Below are positions 29,770 through 46,849 of a stretch of DNA of 64,000 nucleotides, in pieces (the stretch's first letter is position 1; every line of letters begins with the position of its first letter). The DNA is taken from NCBI RefSeq assembly GCF_001649575.2, contig NC_051433.1, positions 14,629,044-14,693,043 of the forward strand, in the 5' to 3' direction. A model generated the notes under the pieces. The model was given only the letters and a program-made list of their open reading frames with translations. It was not told the DNA's origin and did no database searches. The DNA comes from Kryptolebias marmoratus (lineage: Eukaryota; Chordata; Actinopteri; Cyprinodontiformes; Rivulidae). A program made the translations under genes and the position numbers.

Positions 29770-30350
29770 TGTTAAAGAAAAATGTTGGGTTCTATTTTAA
29801 GTACTCTGACTCATTTCTGTTTTTTTTCTCCAAGGAGCCAGACTTGCTTGTAATCTTCTAAAGTGGTCTTGATCAAAAGTTCTCCAGGCTTTCTGATTTT
29901 TATTTTATTAAGTATGTATTCTAATGCCTTCAACATAATTAAAGTTTCTTACAGAGAACTAAATGACCTTTGACCTTTGATAAGTCGATTCCTAAACAGC
30001 AGTTTAATTTACAATAAATGATCAGCTGAAGGATGGTTTTAGGTTTTTAATGGATTTTCTTCCTACCTCTTCTAGACATGACAGTCAGATACTGTCCATC
30101 TGCTCAGTTCTTACACTTCTTTTGTTTTCCTCTTGTCCACTTTCCTCAATTTACGCACAAACTGCCCATTATGCTGTCATAGTCAGATGCAAGGACTGGG
30201 CTGAAAAATGAGCGGAAAAAGTCCAAAGAAAAACAAAAATATTCTTGGCTCAATGGTGTAAATAAAAGAGACCATTGGTCAAACAATATACAGTAAATAT
30301 TTACTTCCAACACACAAAAAGAATGAATCATTTTGTCATCTTTATTCAGG
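29770..30350. repeat. Diverged copy of the dispersed element seen at 54.1-54.74 kb
   Basis: After the uroc1 poly(A) signals, the blocks AAGTGGTCTTGATCAAAAGT and ATGCTGTCATAGTCAGATGC, followed by a GGGCTGAAAAATGAGCGGAAA-like stretch, recur in diverged form at 54590-54650 (ATGCTGCCATGGTCAGATAC, then GGGCAGAAAATGGGTGG). This is an old fragment of the same dispersed family. No gene is present. Confidence 0.5.
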
Positions 30351-30419
30351 AAATGGATGCTTTAATTTGTGTTTTTTTTTTGTAACTTTTATATTTTTTT
30401 ACTTTGAAATCTCTTCAGT

Positions 30420-30690
30420 TCCTTTAAAACATTGGTCTTTTTTCATACTAGCTCTATTTTTGTCTTATGTTACTTACTATCTAGCTAGATTTTCCCTACT
30501 TTTAGTTACCCTTTTGTTATTTTCAGCTTTTAGAAAACCATCTTTTTTCATTAGCATTGTTCCTACTTTCAGCTTTTAGTTAGTATTTTGTTACTTTTAG
30601 CTTCTAGCAATCATTTCGCTACTTTTGGCTTTTTTTGCTAGTGTTCTGCTTCTTTTAGCTTTAACAACTCATTTCCAGCTTCTTCAGCAG
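30420..30690 (+). repeat. Degenerate TTTTAGC(TTTTAGC)-type array upstream of mapkapk3
   Basis: Words such as CTACTTTTAGTTACC, TTTTCAGCTTTTAG, TTACTTTTAGCTTCTAGCAA and CTACTTTTGGC recur with variable spacing. The reverse-oriented counterpart (GCAGCTAAAAGCTAAATTAG) lies at 33050-33240 in mapkapk3 intron 2. This looks like a decayed minisatellite-bearing dispersed repeat of the sort common in some percomorph fish. Confidence 0.6.
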
Positions 30691-30699
30691 TCATTCAGA

Positions 30700-36086
<5,387 letters not shown>

Positions 36087-36089
36087 TGT

Positions 36090-37500
36090 TGAAGTGAGCA
36101 CGATAGGGAATATCTTTGTCCATCCACATATTCTACTGTACGTATTTCTTCTTTGGGCCAACACACTTAATAATGAAAAGAATCACATTTATTTTTTAAC
36201 AGTTACTTCTTTCACCAACTCAAATAAATTTTTTAATCTGTTATTTGCGTCAATTTTTACTCCAAATCTCCAACTGTTTGTCACAGAGTTATTTATTTAC
36301 TTTATGTCAAACTCTGAGATGTCGTCGCAGCAGAAGAGAGGAGGGCGTAAAACAATATAAAATAACACAAAACATTACAGGGTGTTACAGATGAGAACAG
36401 GGATGGATGAGATTACACCCCCACTTTGTGACACTCAGCTAATGATTACCCATATGCTGACAACATTTATGAACCCACACTGTTAGTGTCTTCAATTAAA
36501 GAAATAATTGTTTTCTTGGTTGTTTTCAGTGATGATTTAGTCCTCAGCTGAGCGGTGCTCATTCTTCAAATCCTTCAGTGACTCACTTTAAAAAAACTGG
36601 GAGGATCAAGAATCATTCTCATGTGCCGTACATTTTATCTGTATCATCATTAGAAATACTCTACATAAATACTGCTGCAGGTCAGAGTGGGTTCACTGAG
36701 CAGCTTTAAGCTGTTCCAAATAGAGCTAATCAAGCAATAAGTTGACCTTAACCTAATGCTGAGGTCAGAGGTTTAACATCGACATGAATTTCATTCATTT
36801 TGGGTTTGGAATAGTTTCTTTGAATCATTGTTTTTCCAGGATAGAATGATTATGCGACATACGACTTCAATGCCAAGGCAAGAATTGGGTGTGCAAGTTT
36901 TATTTTAAATTGTTTGACAGCACTCACTGGATTGACTGACATTTATCAGTCACTCTCAGCTGAAATAATATTGGTGAAGATGATGACAAACAAATTTAAC
37001 ATTTAACATTCATGCACATGTTGAGTGTATAACTTGACTTGGTTTAACATCGTTCTGTTTGTACAGGACTGTTCATTATAACACATAGAACAAGAGGCCT
37101 TGCACAGTACAGACTGTTTTATAAAGAGAGCTCAAACTGGAAGTCATACAAAAGAAGAGCCTGATTACTGACGGCTCTGCCTCCAAAATCTATTTTTAGC
37201 CACCCTGGGAACAACAAATGGGCCTGCATTCTGAGAGTTTTGGGTAATAAGGGACTGCTTGGTCTCTGTGGCGTCAGTGAAGGGAAGGATTTTAGCTCCA
37301 ACTCTGAGTTTAAGAAGGCGATAATAAAGAGAATCCAATAGTGGAGAAAGTTTCTAGTTCTGGTCAGTACTCTGGCTGCTGCTTATTGAATCAGGTAAAT
37401 ACTTCTTTTAAAAAAAACACCCTGATGAGGCCTTACAGATGTTAGGCCGAGAAGTAACAAAAGCACAAACAAATTCTTCTTAGGCAGCATTTCTGCTCTG
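36090..37500. other. mapkapk3 3' UTR and intergenic DNA
   Basis: AT-rich sequence with a candidate mapkapk3 poly(A) signal at 36223-36228. No exon was recognised. The last part (37380-37526) is pyrimidine-rich directly before the next coding exon. Confidence 0.45.
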
Positions 37501-37526
37501 TGACTTTTGATTTCTGTTTCTTTTCT

Positions 37527-40500
37527 ATGGAAACAGCCGTAACTCATTTGCTTACCGAAAAGCTACTCCGCTCGTATAGTGTCCGTGAATTTGCATCAGT
37601 GCCCGTTGCACTGGAACCACTGACATTCAGACCTCTTGCACGGATCAGGGAGGATTCAATGGAGGCGTTTAGAAAAGACCGAAGGATAACTTTGAGAAAG
37701 TTGAAGGGGATAGAAGAAGAAGCGATGGAGTTCAGTTCTTTTGGGTGTGTCATGAGTGACCTCCTGACAATCCGGGAGAAAGCCATCCTGATCAATCTGC
37801 TGGAGCCTCAGTGTAAGGTCAGTCCACGCCTTTTCCGTTTGTAAAATGTAATTTGGACAATTAGGTTGGATTTATCGTAGAAATGCTTACACCAGAACAA
37901 AAACCTGCTTGTCACTGCCATTTTATCCCTAAAAACATGGTTGCGTGTTCTCACGTTTGAGGTGGTTTATTTAATGTTATCAGCTGCAGCGATCAGAAGA
38001 AACCTGCTGGATGAATGGGCTTTCTGTCAGAGCTGTTACAGTTTATAGCTCCCCTGGAAGCAGGTGTTTGTTTGGCCTTCACAACCATGGCACCAGGTTA
38101 TAAAACTGCAATTATAATAATGTTTCATCAAACCATTTTTGAAGGGTATAAACATAACAAAAAGTATAAAATAAACAATATATATCAGAAATGATTTTTT
38201 TAAAGTACTGTAGCTGTTCTCTGAAGACTCATACATGCTTCTAATAAACAAAATGACAAAAAATGGAACTTACAAAGCAAACTGTATTCCCATTTTTATC
38301 AAATAATCATCATCATCTTATTGTCACTGCTGGTTTATTGAAGAAAGACAAACTTTGTACTTTTATTCTAAAAACAGTGACCTAGTTTCTAATTTTGACT
38401 TCCACACCATGTTTAAATCACCTAAAGTAAAATGTCCAATTGAAAAACAATGAGACGTTAAGAGAGAGTTATTGTGTTATCCTTACTAGTTTAATGTTGT
38501 AAAAGTTCTGTTTTGTTGTTACAATAACTGGAAATAAAATTCCTTTATCAAGCCTGAACCAGTTAGTAAAGTCCAAGGTTACATTTTAACATAATTTGAT
38601 AGTTTTAATTGTACCAAATATATATATATATATATCACTAACACTTAACACATCAAAATGATTAAAATGAGTGCTTTAGTTGTGGACAAAAACATTAAAA
38701 TTGATTAAACAAAAAGTAGTTTTTGTTTAATTTGCAATCAGAGTTCAGCCTCTGACCAAAGTTCAGACACAGAGCTTTATTCTACAGGATTGTAATACAT
38801 TTAGTGTTTGCAAATCCAATTTTGAAAAGTAACCAAGTAAACTTTGCCTGATAAAAGCAGTGAAGTGGAAAGGTCAATATTTTATAGTATAATGTAATGA
38901 CGTATATTGTTTGAAAAGAAGGAACACATAAAATTTGTATTGATAGCAATAATTGAGAGAAAGTAATTTGGTAAATCTCCCCTTGGTGAACTGCTGATGT
39001 GTTTAATTTTAAAGAGAAATACGACTGTGTCATCAGCATAAATCAAACCAAACTAATAATCAGGAGACCATTTTATTAAGCTAGCCTGTTAGTATGAAGT
39101 GTAAAAAATAAGGATAACTTTAACCACTGAGGCTAATTGTCTTTAATGACAAGATAACAAGTCATTTATTTCATTATCTCATGATGGCAAATCTTTAAAC
39201 TATATTTATCATGTCAGGAGTTTATGGCTTTTCATGCTTGTGGTTTAAATATTTCAACATTTGTCAAAACAAACAGGAAAAACAACGGTGCACCAGCAAT
39301 CCAGACACCCAAAAAGTGTGATATTTTAATGTAATTTAGCCATAGTAATTGAATATAATTACTGCTCTGTTTTAGTTAATCAAAACAACGGTAGTGCAGC
39401 TGCTCCAGGCCAAAGATACGGAGGGTGAGAGCCCGAGCTGGAATAGTTTACACTGTGGGGTGCTGTGTCTCATCGACAACAAGTCTGTGCACTCCTACTT
39501 CCTGCGTCTCTACTGCGTCACGGTAAGAGGAACTGAAATATTTGTTACTCCACCCACTCAAATTACCCGAACACAGTACAGAGCATGTTGTCCTCTTTCG
39601 TTTAAGCATACGAGGCCAGCTGCACGTATGGCACGGTGTTCCCTCGAACTCACAGCTTCCTGTGCAAACAATACGTTTACATGGGTCGTGCACGTATAAA
39701 CGACTGCTGAGAACCACTTTGCTTTTTACATAGAGTGCCAAGTTACTGTGGGAAGAGGAATTGTACATTCCATGCAAGTACACTGTGAATTGTGCGTACT
39801 TCCACACTTTCCCTGCAGAAGTAAGTAAATTTGTTTAAAGTCATAGTTTCTGCTGAAAGGTTGTGAAAAATTAAAATCTTACCTGTTGTAAATAGCTCTT
39901 TGAATCACCTCAGTTTGGATAAATAGACTTTAATTCTGACAGGACTGATGAGCTAAGAGAAGGGCCAAGAGCAAAGTGGACTAGCCATTAGCTCATCAGG
40001 CTATTCAAACTGTTCATAACCTTTCCATAGAGCTTTATTTAAAAAAATCTGAACCATCACGTTAGTAGATGCTTTTAGAAGAACGTGCTTTGCTTTCTCA
40101 GGCCCATTATGTCGGCTTCAACTTTGCAAATGAAACAGAGGCAGAGGAATTTCATTCGGCAGTGGAGGCGGTTCATCGTAAGAACGGCAAAATAAATCAC
40201 AAATCATAACACCACATGAGATGGTTTTATTGGTTTTAGTCTCCATTTTTTTTTTCATTTGCAGAAAAGATGTCCGTCATGATCAACACGACCAAAGAAG
40301 AAGTAGTGAGCAGCTCACTGAGCGATCTCGCTATTTCGCAGTAAGAGAAAAAAAGCTGCTGCCTTATAGATTTTAAAGAAAAACACGAGTGAGTAATTCA
40401 ACGGTTTGCTTGTTTTATCCACAGAAACGCAAAAGATGAAAATTTCTATGAGGAGCCAGACCCCTTGACAGCTCTGACCACAAGTTTGGTAAATCAGCTC

Positions 40501-41296
40501 CAACAGAGAAATGCCAAAAAATAAACCTGGGTTAATCTTAAATCTTACTAGAAACTAGAAATCCCCAGAGATAACATGCTGCATCTGTTTGTTCTCTGTT
40601 GCTTGAAGGTTTCAGGTCTGGACCCTGTTATGATCAGCCTGTTAAAGCAGGCAAACCTCACTGAGGAGGACTTAAAAAGCAAAGATGTTGCTGAGCTCGT
40701 CGACTGCATCATCAGTCAGTTCGGAGGATTAAAAGCTGTGCAGACAGAGTTGAGGAGGAAAAGTAGGATTTTTTTTTTCCCCTACCATTTTAATGCGCTG
40801 ATTTATTTTTTGCTAGGTTACACTTCATTTCAGAGACTTTTCTGACTTGTTTTGCTAGGCACAGGCTCGAAGACGTTCCCGAGAGCTGCAGGGGTGTCCA
40901 TCTCAGCCGCTTTGCAGAAAGGGGCTTTACCACCGATTCCTCCAGTTAAAAAGAACACCAACTCTCAGCCGGCGTCACAAGACGCCGCTGCAGAAAGCAC
41001 CAGTCAGTCTGACTCTTACGTGGCTTTCGCTCCGCCGTCCCCAACAACAGGAAGACTAACAAGGAGTGCAAGCCTGAAAGCTGTAAGAGGACCGGCGCTC
41101 TGAGAATATTCCTGCTTCATAGAGAACGCGGACTAAACTAACTTTTTGTTTGTGCTGTTAGGTGGGCTCTTCGGCAGCGGCAGCAGAAGGATGTGATCCC
41201 ATCGTAGTCGCGCTGAGAGGAGCCTTCAAACAAAGGAAGATGCTCCTGCAAAACACAAGTGAATGTCCGGATGAAACCGGGGCAAAAACTAACTAA
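37527..41296 (+). CDS. WASP-family-like protein with WH1 and partial GBD, no VCA module
   Basis: Nine exons join in phase: 37527-37817, 39376-39522, 39734-39820, 40102-40177, 40265-40340, 40425-40488, 40609-40762, 40859-41082, 41162-41296 (TAA), about 417 residues. Residues about 77-205 form a WH1/EVH1 domain of WASP type: LLEPQCK, TTVVQLLQAKD, CGVLCLIDNKSVHSYFLRLY, LLWEEELY, YFHTFPAE, VGFNFANETEAEEFHSAV. Residues 250-297 (SGLDPVMISLLKQANLTEED ... DCIISQFGGLKAVQTELRRK) match the helical C-terminal half of the WASP GBD. The CRIB consensus (ISxPxxFxHxxHVG), long polyproline stretch, WH2 pair and acidic tryptophan tail are all absent. The tail has a short proline patch (LPPIPPVKK) and ends with a basic helix (VVALRGAFKQRKMLLQ). 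The N-terminal 75 residues are charged and unlike WASP. The ATG at 37527 could instead lie within an acceptor (CTATGGAAACAG), so an upstream exon is possible. AATAAA at 41519-41524. In WASP, WH1 binds WIP and the GBD holds the VCA inactive; function here is inferred only. Confidence 0.75.
39893..40040. repeat. Fold-back (inverted-repeat) element in intron 3 of the WASP-like gene
   Basis: The arms TGATGAGCTAA (about 39948) and TTAGCTCATCA (about 39989) are perfect inverted repeats separated by about 30 bases. The flanks share words with 34745-34850. This fits a small MITE-like element. Confidence 0.45.
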
Positions 41297-41299
41297 CAA

Positions 41300-43060
41300 A
41301 CACCTTTTATAAAAACCTGGAAGGTGGTGGAAAATATTCACAAGATACTCAGATTAGAAAGACTTGCCATGTTATTATGGATTCTCCTATATGTTTCTGG
41401 TTCTTCTCACACAAGGTCATAAATGACCTACATACTGATAAAAACTACTAAATTTCATTTGACCTTTTCATAGATAACATCTGTATCCTATCACCTGCAT
41501 GTTTCCAGTTAGCATAACAATAAAGTAAAACAATGTAAAGAAACATTGAACTGATTTTAGGTTTCTGTTTGTGTGCACAACACTGAACTAAAAAACTGTG
41601 TCATTTACTCAGATAATTGCAATATTTTTTATAAATGAGCAATTTAAGCAATATAATTAAACTTAAAAGCAGGATCATCAATATCTGAAGTAACAAAACA
41701 CTATTAAATATAAAGCTCAAACATCTACCTGCCTATTTTTTTACAGAAAAACATGAAACTGTGACAAAACTAAATGCTTTTTGATGAACTCACTCAAAAT
41801 ATTTTGCCCTGTTTTTGTTCTAAAATGTTTGCCCAGTATATTTTTTCTGTTTAGCCAAGAAAGGAAGTTTTGACAGCTGTCAGTAAAACAAACAAAAAAA
41901 AAAATTTGATGCTTTCATCACAATGTATATTTCCTGTTCTTTTAATCTTAACCTTGTAGTTTGTTTTTAAGACTAATCTTAACTCAATCCCAAACACTGG
42001 TGATGCGTTTTGATTTTTGTGGCATTTTCTCAAGCTGCTGGGAAAACAAAGCAGTGGAACACAAGGTCATGTTGGGAAGATGCTTTGGGAACGTCAAGGT
42101 CAAAGGTCAAGGAGTGGACAGATTGTTAAACAGACCAACGATCAACATGGCCTTCAGACCCCAAAAGTAAAAGAATTGTCAAAGTTGTGCCAAAAACAAA
42201 ACACAAACCAACCAAAATTAAATTAGGCTATGAACAGCAACCAAAAAGGCAGTTTAGGTCTCTACCTATTCTGTAGTGGGTATGAAAAGAAGCTGCCTGT
42301 CATGGGTTTCTTACTCGCCTTGGCATTATCAGCAGCTCCAATGTTGATGATTTAATCTACTGGAGCATTAGGGGTAAGCCCTAAACTCCAGTAATAACCT
42401 CTGACCCCTGGCTCAATGGTGAGCTTTGGCCCAGAAAGATTGCATATTGTCTGCTGCCTTTCAAAGACTTAAACTAAAATCATTTTATGCTAAGAAGGGA
42501 CAAAGTTATAGTTGTTTTGGTCAGATCTTGTATATGACTTTATGCACATAATATTGTGAGATGTGATGGTGCTCAGGGAATGTGTTGAGGATGACTCCCA
42601 CACACCAAAGTTAACCCAATATCTGAAAAATTGACTGACTAGGTGTACATCCAGTGCTTACTTCCTATGAGTTTAATTAAAAATAATCCAGTGGTTCATG
42701 AGATAATTTGCTCAGAGACAGCTGACTCCAAATAGTTTATGGCAACGGTTAAAATAAACAGATCTCAAATGTACTAACCCACCAAATCTTACCTCAAATT
42801 CTGTAAGATTTCGTGTAAACAAAATTTACACGAACAAATATCCCCCAGGGCCACAGTTACAGACTGAAAACAATCCCAGATACGTAGATTTTCTGAATGT
42901 TTTTGTTTTTGGGGGGCGGAACATGAGTATATTTATGCCTCCATTACTCAGGTATGGGTGCTGCTCTGGGACAAATTACTGGTTGCGCCTTCACAAATGT
43001 AAAACCAGTTTTTTTAAATGTGTTTGTTGGTTTGGTTGGATGGTTTTTGTAAAGTTAAAA
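41300..43060. other. Intergenic DNA with a dispersed-repeat fragment
   Basis: There is a WASP-like gene 3' UTR to about 41540, then AT-rich spacer. At about 42618-42735, CAATATCTGAAAAATTGACT, ACATCCAGTGCTTACTTCC and GGTTCATGAGATAATTTGCT form an inverted, shortened copy of the R1 family at 32.6-32.9 and 46.85-47.43 kb. No gene recognised. Confidence 0.5.
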
Positions 43061-43079
43061 AAAATAATAATGTAGACAT

Positions 43080-43520
43080 GGAGGTGAACGTGCACGCGCC
43101 CGTGTGTGAACGCCACAGCGAGCGCGCCTCGCTGCCAGCGCGCACACCCACTTCATTCATTGCTGCTCCTGCTGCTGGGTGCATCCTCCTCCTCCTCCTC
43201 CTCCACCGCCGCCACCACCACCACCTCCTCTTCCTCCTCGCACTCGTCTCCACGCTGACAACAAGACGGAGGAGGAAGAGGCTTCCAGCCGGGACCATGA
43301 GGGGCTCCTGCCGCCCGAGAAACGCGCAGCACAGACCGGGTAGGGAAGCGGACCCGAGCGCCGCGCTCACTTTTCCTGCTCCTCCGAGTCCGCGTTGTTG
43401 TTGTTGTTGTTGTGTAGCTGGGTTCGCGAGGCTGCGGGCGAAGTAAACAAGCCAGTGTCACGTAGGCTGCCTTCACTGACAGCGGGAAAAGGAGGGACGG
43501 GCGGCCGTGGAGCGACTTGA
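43080..43520 (+). promoter_or_regulatory. CpG-rich block; possible alternative promoter and first exon of pfkfb4
   Basis: An abrupt GC/CpG-rich island in AT-rich surroundings includes (CTC)n and (TTG)n runs. Long open frames on both strands are compositional. On the plus strand, an ATG in decent context (GGGACCATGA) at 43297 opens 14 codons (MRGSCRPRNAQHRP) plus one base before a GTAGGG donor at 43340. That is phase 1, the phase of pfkfb4 exon 2 at 51661. PFKFB1 is known to use alternative first exons. The link to pfkfb4 is inference; the island could serve another transcript or strand. Confidence 0.4.
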
Positions 43521-43529
43521 ACGCGGTTG

Positions 43530-44900
43530 CTTCGTGCGTTTTATTGTGAAAAAACGCAGCTCGTTGATAAGAAAACGACTCCGGGGTGTTATCAGCTGCT
43601 CAGCCTGGCTGCAGCTACAGGAGCCTGTGAGCAGCTGACACTTAATGAAAAAAAAAACAAACAAGGAACTGAAAACTGGTTCCACACAGAAATACAAAAC
43701 AGTTCATCTTAATATGTCGGAGCTTCTTAAACACATCATACAACAGACTGAAGCTGGCTCCAAATGTCAACAATGACATTTTTCTTTATTTTTTATTTTT
43801 TAAACTGGTTACACTTTCTCAAACTTGCAACCAAACTGTGTGGCGTATTGATCGGTTCAAAAGTTTATCATCTAAAGCTTGTTTGTTCCCATTGGAGTTT
43901 TGTTGAATTGTTTTGTGTTTAAAGGCAGAGCTGAAGACTGTTAGCACCAGCAGTGGATGGGGCAGATGGAGAGCAGATTTAAGTGGTAATTTGAGGTTTA
44001 AAATCCAGGTTCAGCAGCTTCCCCAGTGGATCAGACTCTCTCTGTGTTTACCTTTTGCATTTTTTAAGACCAGCCCCACTGGTTTTATATCTGCACACCT
44101 AACTGAGGCTTCTTATCAAGGGCTACTAAGATGGCCTGAATAATCCAGTGGCTTTCTGTCATTACAAGAACGTTTTTGTTATGCAATTCCATGAGTCATG
44201 AGCCTGTTTACATTGCTGTGCTGTCAGGTTCACGGGCTCGGCACAGCTCAGACGGACAGATTGGAGTGTGGTCACTGGCTGTGGTTTTAAACGTCTGCAG
44301 CTCGAGCCGCTGTGGCAGATGCATCGTGTGGGATGAATGGGGCTCAGGCTGTGTTTTGAAGCTGTGCGCTGCAAGTCTGCCTGCACAGCCCAAGACGATG
44401 AAAACATGTAACCAGCTGCTTTGTGTTGTAGCCCCTCAGAATGGTAACAATAGCTCACATGTTAGGATATTTTGGAGCTGCAGTGAATATGATTGAAAAG
44501 GTGCAGCACATCCTCTGTATCATTGTACAATCAGTCAACCATAGCTGTTCCTCCCGCAGGATGATAACCACCAAGCCTCGAATGCTGCCTCTGATGCTTC
44601 ATCTTCTTGCTTTTCTGCTCCATAATCTGTATTTTTTGTACCCCCCATTTATTTCTGTGTCAGATGTGTGCTCTAAACCATCACTCCCTCTAGTCCTTGC
44701 TGGCAGAACTGCTCGCATTCTCGCCTCTCCTCTCCACCCTGTGAGCCAGCCCTCCCTCCCCGCGTCTGCTTTATCTGGGGGAAAGTTCATCCGCTTGCTC
44801 AGAAGCGCATTAAAGGCTTCAGGCTGTGTGGTGCTACTGCAGTGACTGTGGGACTGCAGCAGTGCACTGAGGGGGCCGCTGTCATGCATGTGGGACCATT
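43530..44900. other. Intergenic DNA, nothing recognised
   Basis: Open frames at 44162-44496 (both strands) and 44441-44889 have no domain signature. It is moderately GC-rich after the CpG block. I cannot support a gene here. Confidence 0.4.
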
Positions 44901-44904
44901 TTCA

Positions 44905-45655
44905 TCTTCTTATTATTTTTCTTTCAGCTGTTCCTTTTTCAGGTCGCCACAACAATTCACTCTCCTCCATCTAACTCTGTCTTCTGTGTCCTCTGTCCTC
45001 ACTCCAACTACCTCCATGTCCTCTCTGACTGCATCCATATATCTCCTCTTTGTCTTTTTCCTGGCAGCTGCATCTCTAATATCCTTTTACCAATATACCC
45101 ACTGTCCCTCCTCTGCACATGTCCAAACCATCTCAGTCTCTCTAACTTTATCTCCCAGTCCTTCAACCTGTGCTGTACCTCTGATGTCCTCATTCCTAAT
45201 CCTGTCCATCTTCGTCCCTCCCAAGAAGAACCTCAACATCTTCAGCTCTGCCACTTCCTGTTCTGTCTCCTGTCTTTTTGTCTCCAAACCAAACAACACA
45301 GCTGCTCTCACCACTGTCCTGTGAACCTTTCCTTTGACCTTTGCTGCCACCCTTTTGTCACAAACTTTTCTCCATCCACTCCATCCTGCCTGGACTCTCT
45401 TCTTCACCTCTTTACCACACTCCCTGTCCTCCAGTTGACCCAAAGTCCTTGAAGTCCTGCACCTTTGTGACCTCTGACCTTGTAGCTTCACTGTTCCACC
45501 TGCCTCCCTCTCATTCACACACAGGTACTCTGTCTTCCTACGGCTGACTTTCATCCCTTGTCTTTCAAGTGCATGCCTCCACCTCTCCAGGTTCTCTTCC
45601 ACCTGTTCCCTGTTCTCACCACAGACCACAATGTCATCTGCAAACATCATAGTTA
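44905..45655 (-). mobile_element. Decayed 3' part of a non-LTR retrotransposon (reverse transcriptase fossil)
   Basis: On the minus strand the segment encodes the palm motif MMFADDIVVC and downstream text typical of fish LINE reverse transcriptases: REQVEENLERWRHALERQGM, KVSRRKTEYLCVNE, GKEVKKRVQAGW, VAELKMLRFFLGG, RIRNEDIRGTA, then in another frame LRWFGHVQRRDSGYIGKR. At least one frameshift and several substitutions break it, and the N-terminal endonuclease and most of the polymerase are missing. The 3' end near 44909-44960 (GGTCGCCAC ... CAGCTGAAAG on the minus strand) is the tail typical of this class. I lean to an RTE-like family but cannot be certain. It is 5'-truncated and inactive. 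Confidence 0.9.
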
Positions 45656-45659
45656 ATTT

Positions 45660-46845
45660 CTAATATGTTCAGCCTTGAAAATGTATGATTTTAGTGTGAT
45701 ATAGAGACATTAATGCTAATCATTCTGGCTCAGACTACATTTCTGTTCTCTCCTAAGGAATGCAAACCATAAAGACAACAATTAACTATTGTGAAGAATT
45801 GCTGATTCTCTTAGAAATAATACACATTTATTGTCTTCAGGATTGGAATTATTGGATATAGAAATCTTTATTTTAATCCCCTTCATATTATTTTTGCAAG
45901 AATTCAACTTATATATGTGCTTTTAATTTTATAGAAGGCATTTGTGGATGTGTTTGCGTTCATCTTTATCTTCCTGTCCTTGTGAGATAAAACAGCATGC
46001 AGCTGAGCTGCTCAGTTACTCACTCTGTTATGGCTCAGAACAAAAACACAAATCCAGTTTGTTCGTTCCTGATTTTTTGTGAGGGGAAAAACAACTGGGT
46101 GTGTGCCAGTCCAAACCAAAATCAAGTTAACGTTGTTCTTTTGTTAGAAAGATTACAAAAATTAAAAGAACCAGGGAGAAAATTAGGAACTGTGGACATT
46201 TTTGTTAAAGGTGAGACCTGATCCATGCACCAAACTAACGATTCTAGTAATTAATTTTAGAAATTTTGCTCAAAATCAAGATGGATGCAACTATAAAATA
46301 TGTTGCCAAAACAGCATCTTCCTCATATTGTGAGTTGGTTAAGATAAATATGGAATATTAGGTTCATTTTGAGGAACAATATTGAAAATACTAACATATT
46401 TTGTCATCTTAAAAAAAGAGAAATTTCACAATATAATGTATGATATGATAAGAAGTTCATTAATGTTGTCAGTTTAAAATGACACTCATTTATAGCTGTG
46501 GTTTCTAAATGTTCAATTATTTAAGGGAACTTGGGCTCACATTAGAGAACCATCTGTTCCATTTTCTTCCCTATATGATGAAAAGTACGATTGTTATGGG
46601 TCAGTAATAGGCCTTTGACTAATAAAGGAATATTTATTACTTAAAACATGTGAAGCACATTTGAGAAATAAGACATTTAGAGACGTTTGGCTGTAGCCCT
46701 GCATCAAAAGACGAGTCAACCGGTTGAGCAGACAGCTTGTCTAACGTCTGCATCGCTTCAAACTGTAAACGTTTCGTTTCATTAACCTGCAGGAGACTCG
46801 CTTAACCTTTCGCCTGCCAGCCAAGGCGAAAGCGAAAGCAGTGTG
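45660..46845. other. AT-rich intergenic DNA, nothing recognised
   Basis: No exon, RNA gene or clear repeat was seen. Short open frames such as 45997-46221 (+) show no conserved features. Confidence 0.45.
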
Positions 46846-46849
46846 TTTG

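Noticed and set aside
43014..43476. Three overlapping long open frames rich in R, E, L or C
   Set aside because: They arise from CTC/TTG runs in a CpG-rich block. Only the short phase-1 exon candidate at 43297-43339 was kept as a hypothesis.
45087..45650. 187-codon minus-strand frame as a host gene
   Set aside because: MMFADDIVVC and the flanking motifs identify it as a LINE reverse-transcriptase remnant with frameshifts.
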